A DNA stretch of 64,000 nucleotides from Minwuiaceae bacterium (GCA_028278525.1 JANQEE010000006.1:124001-188000); one strand, 5' to 3'; shown: positions 1 to 8,453, counted from the first letter of the stretch. Program-made: numbers and translations. Notes: generated by a model from the sequence alone, not told the origin.

Positions 1-453
1 GGTGGTGATGCCGGGCAGGTCCGCCGCCTCCTGATACTTCGCGATCGGATCCTGCCAGATCTCGTACGCGAAGCCCGCCGTATGCGTGAGCAGGTGGCGC
101 AGTGTGATCGGCCGTTTCGCGCCGCGGGTAATCGGGTGTCCGTCCTTATCGAAGCCTTCCAGCACCGGTACGTCGGCCAGGTAGGGGATGACGTCGCTGG
201 CCGGCGCGTCGAGGTCGAGTTTGCCCTGCTCGACCAACTGCATCGCCGCAGCGCCGGTGACCGCCTTGGTCATGGACGCGATCCAGACCACGGTGTCGGG
301 TGTCATGGTCTCGCCGGCGCCGAGTACGCGCTCGCCGAACCCGCCTTCGTAGATGGTCTCGTCGCCGTTGGTCGCCAGCGCGACGACGCCGGGGACGCCG
401 CCGTCGGCAACGGATGCCTGCAGCAACGTGTCGACTGATTGCTGTAAGGACAT
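1..453 (-). CDS. Serine hydrolase of the beta-lactamase / class C family (N-terminal part, cut by window start)
   Basis: The reading frame begins with ATG at 453 (MSLQQSVDTLL) and runs off the window edge without a stop, so only about 151 N-terminal residues are visible. A GGAGGAAC ribosome binding site lies just upstream. The SMTK tetrad at about residues 60-63 matches the SxxK nucleophile/base motif of class C beta-lactamases, D-Ala-D-Ala peptidases and related esterases, and is followed by the family-typical TLRHLLTHTAGF stretch. No signal peptide is visible, so a cytoplasmic esterase (EstB/LovD-like) is more likely than a periplasmic beta-lactamase. The YxN and C-terminal motifs are outside the window. 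It is transcribed divergently from the TRAP receptor gene. Confidence 0.85.
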   Translation of the reverse strand, partial: MSLQQSVDTLLQASVADGGVPGVVALATNGDETIYEGGFGERVLGAGETMTPDTVVWIASMTKAVTGAAAMQLVEQGKLDLDAPASDVIPYLADVPVLEGFDKDGHPITRGAKRPITLRHLLTHTAGFAYEIWQDPIAKYQEAADLPGITT

Positions 454-710
454 GATCGGGGTTCCTCCAAAGATCTGTTCTTTTATCGAAATCGCCAGAT
501 TGGCGACAATGGCACAGTTTCGTGCAACCGGCAGCCATTTTTAGGGCAAATGAGATATGTCGAATGAGCTATCTCTCTGCGCCGAACCGTCTTACTTGCG
601 GTGGGCGCGGCGGGATGCAACTCTTGCCCTAATCCGGCTTTGAAGCTGGAAGTTGAATTGCCGCGAACCACCGGTTCACAGGCGGCTAGGGATTGAAAGG
701 GAGGAAGCGC

Positions 711-1682
711 ATGAAAACCGTATCCAAGATATTGTCGTTCGCCGCGCCGCTGGCGCTTGGCGTAACACTCGCCGCGTCGGCCCAGGCCGACACGTTCGTC
801 CGTATGGTCTCGGGGCCGGCCGGCGGGAGCTGGTATCCGCTTGGCGCGAAGATCTCGGAAGTGCTCGGCAAGACGGTGCCGGGCATCGCCACGTCGAACG
901 GGCCGGGCGGCGGCGTGTCCAATGTGCAGGACGTGAACAAGGGCGAGGCCGAGATCGGCTGGTCCTATGCGCACACCGCTTACAACGGCTTCAACGGCCA
1001 GGGCAAGTTCACCAAGCCGCAGAAGAACATCCGCTATTTCGCGACACTCTACCCGGCGGCCCTGCAGACGGTGGTGCCGAAGGATTCGAAGGTCGAGTCC
1101 TACGCCGAACTGAAAGACAAGAACATCAGCCCGGGCAAGGCGAAATGGTCCGGCTATGCGGCGACCGAACGCCTGCTGACCTACTACGGCTATTCAGTGG
1201 AGGACGTGCGCAAGAACGGCGGCACGGTGCACAACGTGTCGTACAGCGATTCCGTGGCGCTGATGAAGGACGGGCATATCGAGGCTTTCATGGCGCTGAC
1301 CAGCGTGCCGCAGGCGTCTCTGATCGACCTGAACTTCAATCCGGGCGTCCGGTTCCTGGGTGTGGACGACGATGTGCGCAAGAAGTTCCTGGCCGACAAC
1401 CCGGGTTACATCGACACGGTGATCCCGCAGTCCGCTTACGAAAATCTACCGGGCGATGTGCCGACGCTCGGCGTCGTCACCGTGCTGCTGGTCAACAAGG
1501 ACCTGCCGGACGACATCGTCTATCAGATGGCCAAATCGCTCTGGGATAACCACGGCGAGTTCGTCAAGGTCAAGGACATCTGGAACAGCGTGAAGATGGA
1601 AGACGGCCTGCTCGGCGCGTCCGTGCCGATCCATCCCGGCGCGAAGAAGTTCTACGACGAGGTCGGCGTTCAGCAGAAGTAG
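711..1682 (+). CDS. TAXI-family TRAP transporter solute-binding protein
   Basis: Periplasmic receptor of a tripartite ATP-independent periplasmic (TRAP) transporter of the TAXI subfamily, 323 residues. The first 26 residues form a Sec signal peptide ending ASAQA. The mature start, with VSGPAGGSWYPLGAKI, is the typical TAXI opening, followed by the conserved NGPGGGVSNVQDVNKGEAEIGW region. I chose ATG 711 because GGGAGGAAG sits at the right spacing; an in-frame ATG at 693 lacks such a site. The fused permease and a small membrane protein follow on the same strand but are separated by about 270 nt of palindromic repeats. TAXI systems commonly import organic acids or glutamate-like substrates; the ligand cannot be read from the sequence. 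Confidence 0.92.
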   Translation: MKTVSKILSFAAPLALGVTLAASAQADTFVRMVSGPAGGSWYPLGAKISEVLGKTVPGIATSNGPGGGVSNVQDVNKGEAEIGWSYAHTAYNGFNGQGKFTKPQKNIRYFATLYPAALQTVVPKDSKVESYAELKDKNISPGKAKWSGYAATERLLTYYGYSVEDVRKNGGTVHNVSYSDSVALMKDGHIEAFMALTSVPQASLIDLNFNPGVRFLGVDDDVRKKFLADNPGYIDTVIPQSAYENLPGDVPTLGVVTVLLVNKDLPDDIVYQMAKSLWDNHGEFVKVKDIWNSVKMEDGLLGASVPIHPGAKKFYDEVGVQQK

Positions 1683-1702
1683 GCTGGCGGTGCCGGTTGC
1701 CG

Positions 1703-1740
1703 CCCTTCGAGACGGCCCTTCGGGCCTCCTCAGGACGAGG
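1703..1740. repeat. Palindromic repeat, TTCGAGACGG family (copy B1)
   Basis: Begins CCCTTCGAGACGGCCC and ends GGGCCTCCTCAGGACGAGG. The inner GGCCC/GGGCC forms a short hairpin, and related copies occur near 7982, 8330, 8394, 54399 and 54463. It lies 20 nt after the receptor stop codon. Confidence 0.8.
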
Positions 1741-1753
1741 CCTGTGCCTGGTT

Positions 1754-1796
1754 CCCTCTCCCTCCGCTTGCGGGGGAGAGGGTAGGGTGAGGGGGG
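1754..1796. repeat. Palindromic repeat, CCCTCACCC family (copy A1)
   Basis: CCCTCTCCC...CGGGGGAGAGGG hairpin followed by TAGGGTGAGGGGGG. It is close to the reverse complement of the copy at 4336-4380, so the two form an outer inverted pair around the permease genes. Confidence 0.8.
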
Positions 1797-1888
1797 CGTC
1801 GACGTAGATTGCTGGCGGTGGCGAGTTGTCGTAGAGCCGGGACAGGTGTTGTTTCAATTGCGGCTTCCCGTTTCGCGTTGAGGGGCTT

Positions 1889-1931
1889 CACCCCCTCACC
1901 CAACCCTCTCCCCCTCTAGGGGGCGAGGGCT
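1889..1931. repeat. 43-bp inverted repeat, left copy (A2)
   Basis: Same family as A1. Read by eye, positions 1889-1931 are the exact reverse complement of 4211-4253. The element lies between the TRAP receptor and the permease start, 25 nt before ATG 1957, and contains its own hairpin around CCCCCTCTAGGGGG. Confidence 0.88.
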
Positions 1932-1956
1932 TTCTCTGACCTCAGTGCGGGTGTTC

Positions 1957-3969
1957 ATGAGCGAAACAACGCAACGCATCGAATACGAGGAGACGAAGAG
2001 CTTCTCGTTGCTGGAACTCAGTCTGCGCGAGCGCGGGCTGAACCTGGCGAAGACCGTCGCGATCGTCTGTTCGGTGCTGAGCGTCGCGCTCGCCCTGTTC
2101 CACCTCTACGTCGCCGCGTTCGGCACGCCGGAATCGCGCTCGTTCCGCTCGACCCACCTGACCGTGATGCTGGTGCTGGCGATCCTGCTCAACCCGCTGT
2201 TCCGCCGGTCGATGCACGACCGGCTGGTCGTCGCGGGCGATCCGGATAACTGGAAACGGGTGCTGGGTTTCGGGGTCGATCTTGTCCTGGTCGGGCTCGG
2301 TCTGTTCGTCCAGGTCTATACGCTCCACGACGTGCAGGCCTTCCTGGAACGGCAGGGCGACATCTCGGGCACGGATGTGGTGGTCGGGACCATCATGGTG
2401 CTGCTGGTGCTGGAGGCGACGCGGCGCACGGTCGGCGTGGCGATGGTGCTGATCACCGCGTTCTTCATCGTACACACGCTCTATACGCCGCACTTCTTCG
2501 GCATCTTCTACGGCCCGCCGACGTCGTTCCAGAAGTACATCGACCTGATCTTCATGCGGACGGAGGGGATCTTCGGCATCCCGATCTTCGTCGCTTCCAC
2601 CTATATCCTGCTGTTCATCCTGTTCGGCGCGGTGCTGCTTCGGTCCGGCGCCGGGCGGTTCTTCATCGACCTGGCGATCTCGCTCACCGGCCACCGCATG
2701 GGCGGGCCGGCCAAGGCTTCCGTTGTGGCCAGCGCCTTCATGGGCACGGTCTCCGGCTCGGCGGTGGCCAATGTGGTGACGACCGGCTCGTTCACCATCC
2801 CGTTGATGAAGCGGCTCGGCTACCGGCCGAAATTCGCCGGCGCGGTCGAGGCCTGCGCGTCGTCGGGCGGACAGATCACGCCGCCGATCATGGGCGCCGC
2901 GGCGTTCATCATCGCCGAGTTCCTGCATGTCAGTTACCTGTGGGTGGTGGTCGCGGCGGTGATCCCGACCTTCCTCTATTTCGCCACCATGTACTTCATG
3001 GTGCATCTGGAGGCGGAGAAGCACGGCATCGAGAAGGTGCCGAAGGAGCGACTGCCGCGCTTCGGCGAGGTCATGCGCGGAGGCTGGCATCTGCTGTTGT
3101 CGCTGGCTGTGCTGGTGGCGTTGTTGGTGGTCGGCTACACGCCGATGCTGTCGGCGTTCTGGGCGATCATCACGCTGGTCGCGTTAAGCTTCATTTCGAA
3201 GTCGACGCGGATGAGCGCCGCCGACCTGCTCGCGGCGTTCGAGACCGGCGTGCGCAGCACCGTGCCGGTGACCATCGCCTGCGCCTGCGCGGGCATCATC
3301 ATCGGCTCGGTCTTCACCTCGGGCCTGGGGCTCAAGTTCACCTACTCGGTGATCGACCTCGCCGGCGGGCAATTGCTGGTGCTGCTGGTGCTGACGGCGC
3401 TGGCCGGCATCCTGCTCGGCATGGGTATGACCACGACGGCGGTCTACATCACCGTCGCGGCGCTGATCGTGCCGGCGCTGGTGGAGATCGGCGTGACACC
3501 GATGGCGGCGCATCTGTTCGCCTTCTATTTCGGCGTGGTCTCGTCGATCACGCCGCCAGTGGCGCTGGCCTCGTTCGCCGCCGCGGCGATCGCCGGCAGC
3601 CGGCCGATGGCGACGGCGGTGGAATCGGCGCGCATCGGTATCGCCAAGTACCTGGTGCCGTTCGCCTTCGTCTATAACCCGAGCCTGCTGTTCGAAGGCC
3701 CGGTCTGGCTGACCGCCTATTCGGCGACCGCGGTGCTGATCGGCGTCTGGGCGCTCTCGGTCGGGCTGGAAGGCTGGTACCGCGGCGCGGTCCGGGCGTC
3801 GACCCGGATCGTCATGCTGGCGCTGGCGGCGCTGATGTTCTTTCCGCCGACGGGCTCTTTCTTCGGCCTGCCCGGCCACGCCCTGGTGCTGACGGGCGGG
3901 GCGCTGATCGGCGGCTTCTACCTGCTGCGCGGTCGCGCGGCCGCGCGCGAACAGGCGGTGCGAACATGA
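1957..3969 (+). CDS. TRAP transporter fused permease (4TM + 12TM)
   Basis: Integral membrane protein of about 670 residues, combining the small DctQ-like and large DctM-like subunits of a TAXI-TRAP carrier, which is usual for this subfamily. Many hydrophobic segments are visible. The M-domain carries repeated glycine-rich stretches such as MGTVSGSAVANVVTTGSFT and GILLGMGMTTTAVYITVAAL, typical of the inverted-repeat transport core. I prefer ATG 1957 over the in-frame GTG 1945; neither has a strong ribosome binding site, and the start sits directly after a palindromic repeat. The stop overlaps the next gene by 4 nt (ATGA). Works with the receptor at 711-1682 in sodium-driven uptake (family knowledge). 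Confidence 0.93.
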   Translation: MSETTQRIEYEETKSFSLLELSLRERGLNLAKTVAIVCSVLSVALALFHLYVAAFGTPESRSFRSTHLTVMLVLAILLNPLFRRSMHDRLVVAGDPDNWKRVLGFGVDLVLVGLGLFVQVYTLHDVQAFLERQGDISGTDVVVGTIMVLLVLEATRRTVGVAMVLITAFFIVHTLYTPHFFGIFYGPPTSFQKYIDLIFMRTEGIFGIPIFVASTYILLFILFGAVLLRSGAGRFFIDLAISLTGHRMGGPAKASVVASAFMGTVSGSAVANVVTTGSFTIPLMKRLGYRPKFAGAVEACASSGGQITPPIMGAAAFIIAEFLHVSYLWVVVAAVIPTFLYFATMYFMVHLEAEKHGIEKVPKERLPRFGEVMRGGWHLLLSLAVLVALLVVGYTPMLSAFWAIITLVALSFISKSTRMSAADLLAAFETGVRSTVPVTIACACAGIIIGSVFTSGLGLKFTYSVIDLAGGQLLVLLVLTALAGILLGMGMTTTAVYITVAALIVPALVEIGVTPMAAHLFAFYFGVVSSITPPVALASFAAAAIAGSRPMATAVESARIGIAKYLVPFAFVYNPSLLFEGPVWLTAYSATAVLIGVWALSVGLEGWYRGAVRASTRIVMLALAALMFFPPTGSFFGLPGHALVLTGGALIGGFYLLRGRAAAREQAVRT

Positions 3970-4181
3970 GACGGATCTTCCTCGGCCCGCCGGCCTATTG
4001 GCTGATCTGGATCGCGGTGATCGCGGTGCTCTACCTGCTCGGCGCGAACGGTATGCATGTGCGGTCGTTCGTGCCGTTCATGTTCGCCGTGCTCGCCATC
4101 GCGGCGGCGGCGGTGCTGACGATTGTCATCACCTACCGGCCCGGCCAGCGGATTACGCGCGAGCCGTTCGAGGAAGAGTGA
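3966..4181 (+). CDS. Small two-helix membrane protein coupled to the TRAP permease
   Basis: 71 residues, begun by an ATGA overlap with the permease stop, so almost certainly translationally coupled. Two hydrophobic segments (about residues 9-27 and 34-56) are joined by a short loop and followed by a charged C-terminus ending FEEE. The fused permease already contains a Q-like domain, so this is not the missing small subunit. I do not recognise a named family; by position it may be an accessory or assembly subunit. The high-GC codon use is the same as in its neighbours, and no signal peptide cleavage site is obvious. Confidence 0.75.
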   Translation: MRRIFLGPPAYWLIWIAVIAVLYLLGANGMHVRSFVPFMFAVLAIAAAAVLTIVITYRPGQRITREPFEEE

Positions 4182-4210
4182 GGCGGGAAAATCGCCACAT
4201 CCGCGCAAAT

Positions 4211-4253
4211 AGCCCTCGCCCCCTAGAGGGGGAGAGGGTTGGGTGAGGGGGTG
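4211..4253. repeat. 43-bp inverted repeat, right copy (A3)
   Basis: Exact reverse complement of 1889-1931, beginning 30 nt after the small membrane protein stop. Contains GCCCCCTAGAGGGGGAG, a hairpin. With A2 it brackets the permease and the 71-aa gene. Confidence 0.88.
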
Positions 4254-4335
4254 TACGACTCCAATATCGGAAGATCCGACGGGTTTAGCCAAAGCTCAGA
4301 GTTGACTTGTTACCAGCAGGGCTCTTCGATCGGCA

Positions 4336-4380
4336 CCCCCCTCACCCTAACCTCTCCCCCCGCAAGCGTGGGGAGAGGGG
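4336..4380. repeat. Palindromic repeat, CCCTCACCC family (copy A4)
   Basis: CCCTCACCCTAACCTCTCC followed by CGCAAGCG and GGGGAGAGGGG. Near-complete inverse of A1, giving a nested order A1-A2-permease genes-A3-A4. Lies between convergent genes. Confidence 0.8.
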
Positions 4381-4403
4381 AGTGGCGGGATTTGAGCCAA
4401 CGG

Positions 4404-7400
4404 TCACTCCGCCGCGCTCGGCATTGTGTCGGGGCGGTGCCAGGTGGCGAGGAGGTCGGATTCGTGGGCCTTGGCTTCCATCAGGTGGCGTTCCTTGACG
4501 CGGCCGTAGCCGCGGATGCGTTCGGGGATTGAGGCGATCTGGACGGCCAGGGCGTGGTTGTCGTGAGTGAGGTCCGCGATCAGTTCCGCGACCGTCGCCT
4601 CGTAGTCGGCGATCAATTGCCGTTCCTGTTTGCGTTCGGCGGTGTAGCCGAACGGATCGAAAGCGGTGCCGCGCAGGCGTTTGAAGCCGGCCAGCAGGCG
4701 CATCGCCGGTAGAATCCACGGGCCGTACTCGCGCTTGGTCAACAGGCCGGTTTCCTGGTCGCGCGGGGCGAACAGCGGCGGCGCCAGATTGAATTGCAGT
4801 TTGTAGTCGCCTTCGAAGCGTTCCTTCAATTCGCTGACGAAGCGGCCGTCGGTGTAGAGGCGCGCCACCTCGTACTCGTCCTTGTAGGCCATCAGCTTGT
4901 AGGCGTAGCGGGCGACGGCTTCCGCGAGGCCGGTCATGCCCGGCGCTCGGTCGGCCTCCGCGGACTGAACGCGGCCGACCAAGTTGCGATAGCGTTCGGC
5001 GTAGGCCGTGTCCTGATAGGCGGTGAGGTCTTGCACGCGGCGGTCGATCAGCGCTTCCAGACTTGTTGAGATATTGGGCGCGCGGGTGGGTTTGAGCGCG
5101 ATCTCGGTCACCGCTCCTAAGTCGAGGGCGGCGCGGCGGCCCCAGTCGAAGGCCTGCTGGTTCATCGAGACGGCAACAGCGTTGAGTTCGATTGCCCTGG
5201 CGATGCCGTCGGCCGTTACCGGCACCAGGCCTTTCTGATAGGCGTAGCCGAGCACGAACAGGTTGGTGGCGATGGAATCGCCGAGCAGGCCGGTCGCGAT
5301 GCGGGTTGCGTCGAGGAAATCGACGTCCTTGTCGTCGAGTACCTCGCGAATCCGGTGCGTCACCTCGGCGCCGGGGAACTGCAGGTCGGGGTCGCGGGTG
5401 AAGTGGCCGGTGATCGCCTGGTAGGTGTTGATCACGGCGCGGGTCTTGCCGGCGGCCATGGTGTCGAGCGCCAGCGCGTCGCCGGTGACCAGGCTGTCGC
5501 AGCCGAGCAGCAGATCGGCGCCGCCAGTGTTCAGCCGTGCGGCGTGGATATCGTCCGCGCTGTTGGCGATGCGGATGTGGCTGGTCACCGCGCCGCCCTT
5601 CTGCGCCATGCCGAACTGGTCGACGGTGGAGAACGCCTTGCCCTCCATATGCGCCGCCATGGTCAGCAGCGCGCCGATGGTGACGACGCCGGTGCCGCCG
5701 ATGCCGGTGACCAGCACGCCGTAGGTCTCGCCGTCGGCGATGGCCGGCACGGCCGGCTCGGGCAGGTCGGTCAGGTGCGCCGGCGCCTCGGCCCGGGCGG
5801 CGATACGGCGCGGCTTGCCGCCGATCACGTCGACGAAACTGGGGCAGAAGCCTTCGACACAGGAATAGTCTTTGTTGCAGGACGACTGGTCGATCTGGCG
5901 CTTGCGGCCGAATTCGGTGTCGAGCGGCAGCACCGACAGGCAGTTGGACTTGGCGTTGCAGTCGCCGCAGCCCTCGCAGACGCGGTGGTTGATGAAGATC
6001 CGCTTCGGCGGGTCGACCATCAGGCCGCGCTTGCGGCGACGGCGTTTTTCCGCGGCGCAGGTCTGGTCGTAGATGATGACCGAGACGCCCGGCCAGTCGC
6101 GGCATTCGCGCTGCACCCGGTCCAGAGCGCGGCGATGTTCGATCCGGGTGCCTGGCGCGAAGCTTACGCCGACCGGGTATTTATCCGGCTCGTCGGAGAC
6201 CACGACGATCTTGCGGATGCCTTCCTCGTAGACCTGACGCGCGATCATGTCGGGGGTCAGCGGGCCGTCGACCGGCTGGCCGCCGGTCATTGCAACGGCG
6301 TCGTTGAACAGGATCTTGTAGGTGATGTTGACCTTGGCGGCGATTGCGGCGCGGATCGCCAACAGGCCGGAATGGTAATAGGTGCCGTCGCCGAGGTTCT
6401 GGAACACGTGGTTCGATTCGACGAACGGCGCCTGGCCGATCCAGTTGGCGCCCTCGCCGCCCATATGGGTGTGCGCCCAGGTGTTGCGGTCCATGTAGGA
6501 GGCCATGAAGTGGCAGCCGACGCCGCCGTGGGCGCGGCTGCCTTCGGGCACTTTGGTCGAGGTGTTGTGCGGGCAGCCGGAGCAGAAATAGGGCAGGCGG
6601 GTAACTTTCAAGGCCTCGCGCTCGGCGGCAGCCTTGGCCTTGGCTTTGATGAAGGCGAGGCGGGCGGTAATGCGGTCGCTGGTGTGGAAGGGTTCGATCC
6701 GCCGGGCGATGGCGCGGGTCACCTGCTCCGGGTCGGTCTCGCCGATGCCGGCGATCAACTGCCGGCCGTGCTCGTCGTAATGGCCGACCACGCGCGGGCG
6801 GCGGCTGTCGGGCAGCGCATAGAGCGCGTCCTTGACCTGGGTCTCGATGAAGCGGCGCTTCTCCTCGACGACGAAGACCTCTTCCAGGCCGTCGGCGAAG
6901 TCGCGCACCATGTCCAGGTCGAGCGGATGCGGCATGCCGATCTTGAGAAGCGTGATGCCGAGTTCCGCCGCCATGCGGCTGTCGATGCCAAGCTCGTGCA
7001 GCGCCTGACGGGTGTCGACATAGGCCTTGCCGGACGCGATCAGGCCGAGGCGCGGGCGCGGGCTTTCGATGGCGACGCGGTTGACGCCGTTGGCGCGGCC
7101 GAAGGCGAGCGCCGCCGGGATCTTGTAGCGGCGGAGGCGTTCTTCCTGGTGGTACCAGAAGTCGCCGATGCGGACATGCACGCCGTCCGGCGGGAACTCC
7201 ACGTCGTTCGGCATGACCAGTTCGGGCCGGCCGATGTCGGCGCCGATGGAGGCGGCGGTGTCGACCGTGTCGGCGGTAACCTTGTAGCCGGTCCAGCAGC
7301 CGGAGAAGCGCGACATGGCCCAGCCGATCAGGCCGAAATCGACCACCTCCTGCACCGTCGCCGGATAGAGCACCGGCATCATCAGGTCCTGGAAGGTCGG

Positions 7401-7880
7401 CTCCGACGTCGCCGGCACGTCGGTCGACTTCATCGCGTGGTCGTCGCCGACCACGGCGAGCACGCCGCCGTGCTTGGAGGTGCCGGCCAGGTTGGCGTGG
7501 CGGATCGCGTCCAGGCTGCGGTCAAGCCCCGGGCCCTTGCCGTACCACATGGCGAACACGCCGTCGTAGCGGGCGTCGCCGAACATCGACGATTGCTGGC
7601 TGCCCCAGCAGGCGGTGGCGGCGAGGTCTTCGTTGATGCCCGGCTGGAAATGGATGTGCCGGTCTTCGAGCAGTTTGCCGACGCGCCAGAGCTCCTTGTC
7701 GATGTTGTGCATCGGCGAGCCGCGGTAGCCGGAAATGAAACAGGCGGTGTTGAGGCCGGCCGTTTTGTCGCGCAGAAACTGCATCATCGCCAGACGCACC
7801 AGCGCCTGGCTGCCGGTGATGTGGACGCGGCCTTGTTCCAGCAGGTATTTGTCGTCGAGGGTTACCGCCGCAAGCGCCAT
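4404..7880 (-). CDS. Indolepyruvate ferredoxin oxidoreductase, fused single chain
   Basis: 1158-residue thiamine-diphosphate enzyme that oxidatively decarboxylates aryl or branched 2-oxo acids to acyl-CoA, reducing ferredoxin. It starts with ATG 7880 (MALAAVTLDDKYLL), with GGAGG upstream. The N-terminal half holds the pyrimidine-binding-like region. A TPP-binding region with HMGGEGANWIGQAPF lies near residue 475. A cysteine cluster CEGCGDCNAKSNC near residues 635-650 is a 4Fe-4S site. The C-terminal part starts with the gamma-subunit motif LVTGIGGTGVVTIGALL. Archaeal IorA and IorB are separate; this long fusion is the usual proteobacterial form. It stands alone, so its ferredoxin partner must be elsewhere; the 7Fe ferredoxin at 15815 is a possible candidate. 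Confidence 0.93.
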   Translation of the reverse strand: MALAAVTLDDKYLLEQGRVHITGSQALVRLAMMQFLRDKTAGLNTACFISGYRGSPMHNIDKELWRVGKLLEDRHIHFQPGINEDLAATACWGSQQSSMFGDARYDGVFAMWYGKGPGLDRSLDAIRHANLAGTSKHGGVLAVVGDDHAMKSTDVPATSEPTFQDLMMPVLYPATVQEVVDFGLIGWAMSRFSGCWTGYKVTADTVDTAASIGADIGRPELVMPNDVEFPPDGVHVRIGDFWYHQEERLRRYKIPAALAFGRANGVNRVAIESPRPRLGLIASGKAYVDTRQALHELGIDSRMAAELGITLLKIGMPHPLDLDMVRDFADGLEEVFVVEEKRRFIETQVKDALYALPDSRRPRVVGHYDEHGRQLIAGIGETDPEQVTRAIARRIEPFHTSDRITARLAFIKAKAKAAAEREALKVTRLPYFCSGCPHNTSTKVPEGSRAHGGVGCHFMASYMDRNTWAHTHMGGEGANWIGQAPFVESNHVFQNLGDGTYYHSGLLAIRAAIAAKVNITYKILFNDAVAMTGGQPVDGPLTPDMIARQVYEEGIRKIVVVSDEPDKYPVGVSFAPGTRIEHRRALDRVQRECRDWPGVSVIIYDQTCAAEKRRRRKRGLMVDPPKRIFINHRVCEGCGDCNAKSNCLSVLPLDTEFGRKRQIDQSSCNKDYSCVEGFCPSFVDVIGGKPRRIAARAEAPAHLTDLPEPAVPAIADGETYGVLVTGIGGTGVVTIGALLTMAAHMEGKAFSTVDQFGMAQKGGAVTSHIRIANSADDIHAARLNTGGADLLLGCDSLVTGDALALDTMAAGKTRAVINTYQAITGHFTRDPDLQFPGAEVTHRIREVLDDKDVDFLDATRIATGLLGDSIATNLFVLGYAYQKGLVPVTADGIARAIELNAVAVSMNQQAFDWGRRAALDLGAVTEIALKPTRAPNISTSLEALIDRRVQDLTAYQDTAYAERYRNLVGRVQSAEADRAPGMTGLAEAVARYAYKLMAYKDEYEVARLYTDGRFVSELKERFEGDYKLQFNLAPPLFAPRDQETGLLTKREYGPWILPAMRLLAGFKRLRGTAFDPFGYTAERKQERQLIADYEATVAELIADLTHDNHALAVQIASIPERIRGYGRVKERHLMEAKAHESDLLATWHRPDTMPSAAE

Positions 7881-7981
7881 GGGGTGGCCTCCGTTGGTGG
7901 TGCCGGCCGACTGCGAATCAGCGACTCGATAGCGCTAGTTTCGCCGAGCAGGCCGGTGGAGACAATGGGGGGTGCGTCTGG

Positions 7982-8021
7982 CGCTTCGAGACGGCCGCTT
8001 TGCGGCCTCCTCAGCGTGAGG
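7982..8021. repeat. Palindromic repeat, TTCGAGACGG family (copy B2)
   Basis: CGCTTCGAGACGGCCGC...GCGGCCTCCTCAGCGTGAGG. It overlaps the 3' end and stop codon of the GIY-YIG gene and has the same orientation as the copy at 8330-8367 on the other side of that gene. Confidence 0.85.
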
Positions 8022-8319
8022 TTTGTTCTTTGATATTGGAGCGGCGTTGTGCGAGGACGCGGATCGTTTCAAAGTCGCTGGCGATTAGGGCTTCTTTCTT
8101 GGCGCGGCTCCAGCCTTTCAGTTGGCGTTCGGTGGCGACGGCGTCGGTTATGCGGTCGAAGTCCTGGGAAAAGACGAGGCGGACGGGGCGGCGTTGTGCG
8201 GTGTATCCGTCGAAGGTTCCCGCATTGTGTTCGGCAATGCGTTTGTCCAACGAGTCTCTCGTGCTGCCGACGTAGTAGCTGCCGTCGCAGCAGTGCAGGA
8301 TATACACGAAGGCGTTCAT
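8011..8319 (-). CDS. Small GIY-YIG nuclease-domain protein
   Basis: 102-residue stand-alone GIY-YIG domain starting at ATG 8319. The opening FVYILHCCDGSYYVGST supplies the GIY and YIG-equivalent strands (YIL and YVG). An arginine (about R27) in DKRIAEHNAG and the glutamate in ATERQLKGW fit the catalytic Arg and metal-binding Glu of the UPF0213/SLX1-like group. Longer readings of this frame only translate the upstream palindrome, so they are not the start. The gene is framed by two direct copies of one palindromic repeat (7982-8021 covers its stop codon; 8330-8367 lies 10 nt before its start). Expected activity is cleavage of branched or hairpin DNA; its cellular role is unknown. Confidence 0.88.
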   Translation of the reverse strand: MNAFVYILHCCDGSYYVGSTRDSLDKRIAEHNAGTFDGYTAQRRPVRLVFSQDFDRITDAVATERQLKGWSRAKKEALIASDFETIRVLAQRRSNIKEQTSR

Positions 8320-8329
8320 TCCTGTTGGG

Positions 8330-8367
8330 CCCTTCGAGACGGTCCTGCGGACCTCCTCAGGGTGAGG
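8330..8367. repeat. Palindromic repeat, TTCGAGACGG family (copy B3)
   Basis: CCCTTCGAGACGGTCC...GGACCTCCTCAGGGTGAGG. It lies immediately upstream of the GIY-YIG start and pairs in inverted orientation with B4, 26 nt away. Confidence 0.85.
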
Positions 8368-8393
8368 ATTATATTGGGAATCAGCAAACACCG

Positions 8394-8437
8394 CCTCATG
8401 CTGAGGAGCCTGCGCAGCAGGCGTCTCGAAGCATGGG
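8394..8437. repeat. Palindromic repeat, inverted copy (B4)
   Basis: CCTCATGCTGAGGAGCCTGC...GCAGGCGTCTCGAAGCATGGGC, opposite orientation to B3. The B3-B4 unit resembles a bacterial interspersed mosaic element; a matching pair occurs at 54399-54507. It ends 16 nt from the mutase stop codon. Confidence 0.82.
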
Positions 8438-8453
8438 CAACGCGCTCCGCCCT

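Noticed and set aside
1889-4253. Inverted repeats as ends of an insertion sequence
   Set aside because: The segment carries a TRAP permease and a small membrane gene, not a transposase; no target duplication seen, and related repeats occur singly elsewhere.
5355-8033. 892-codon plus-strand frame
   Set aside because: Antisense shadow of the indolepyruvate oxidoreductase gene; Val/Ala/Gly/Asp/Arg-rich sequence without domains.
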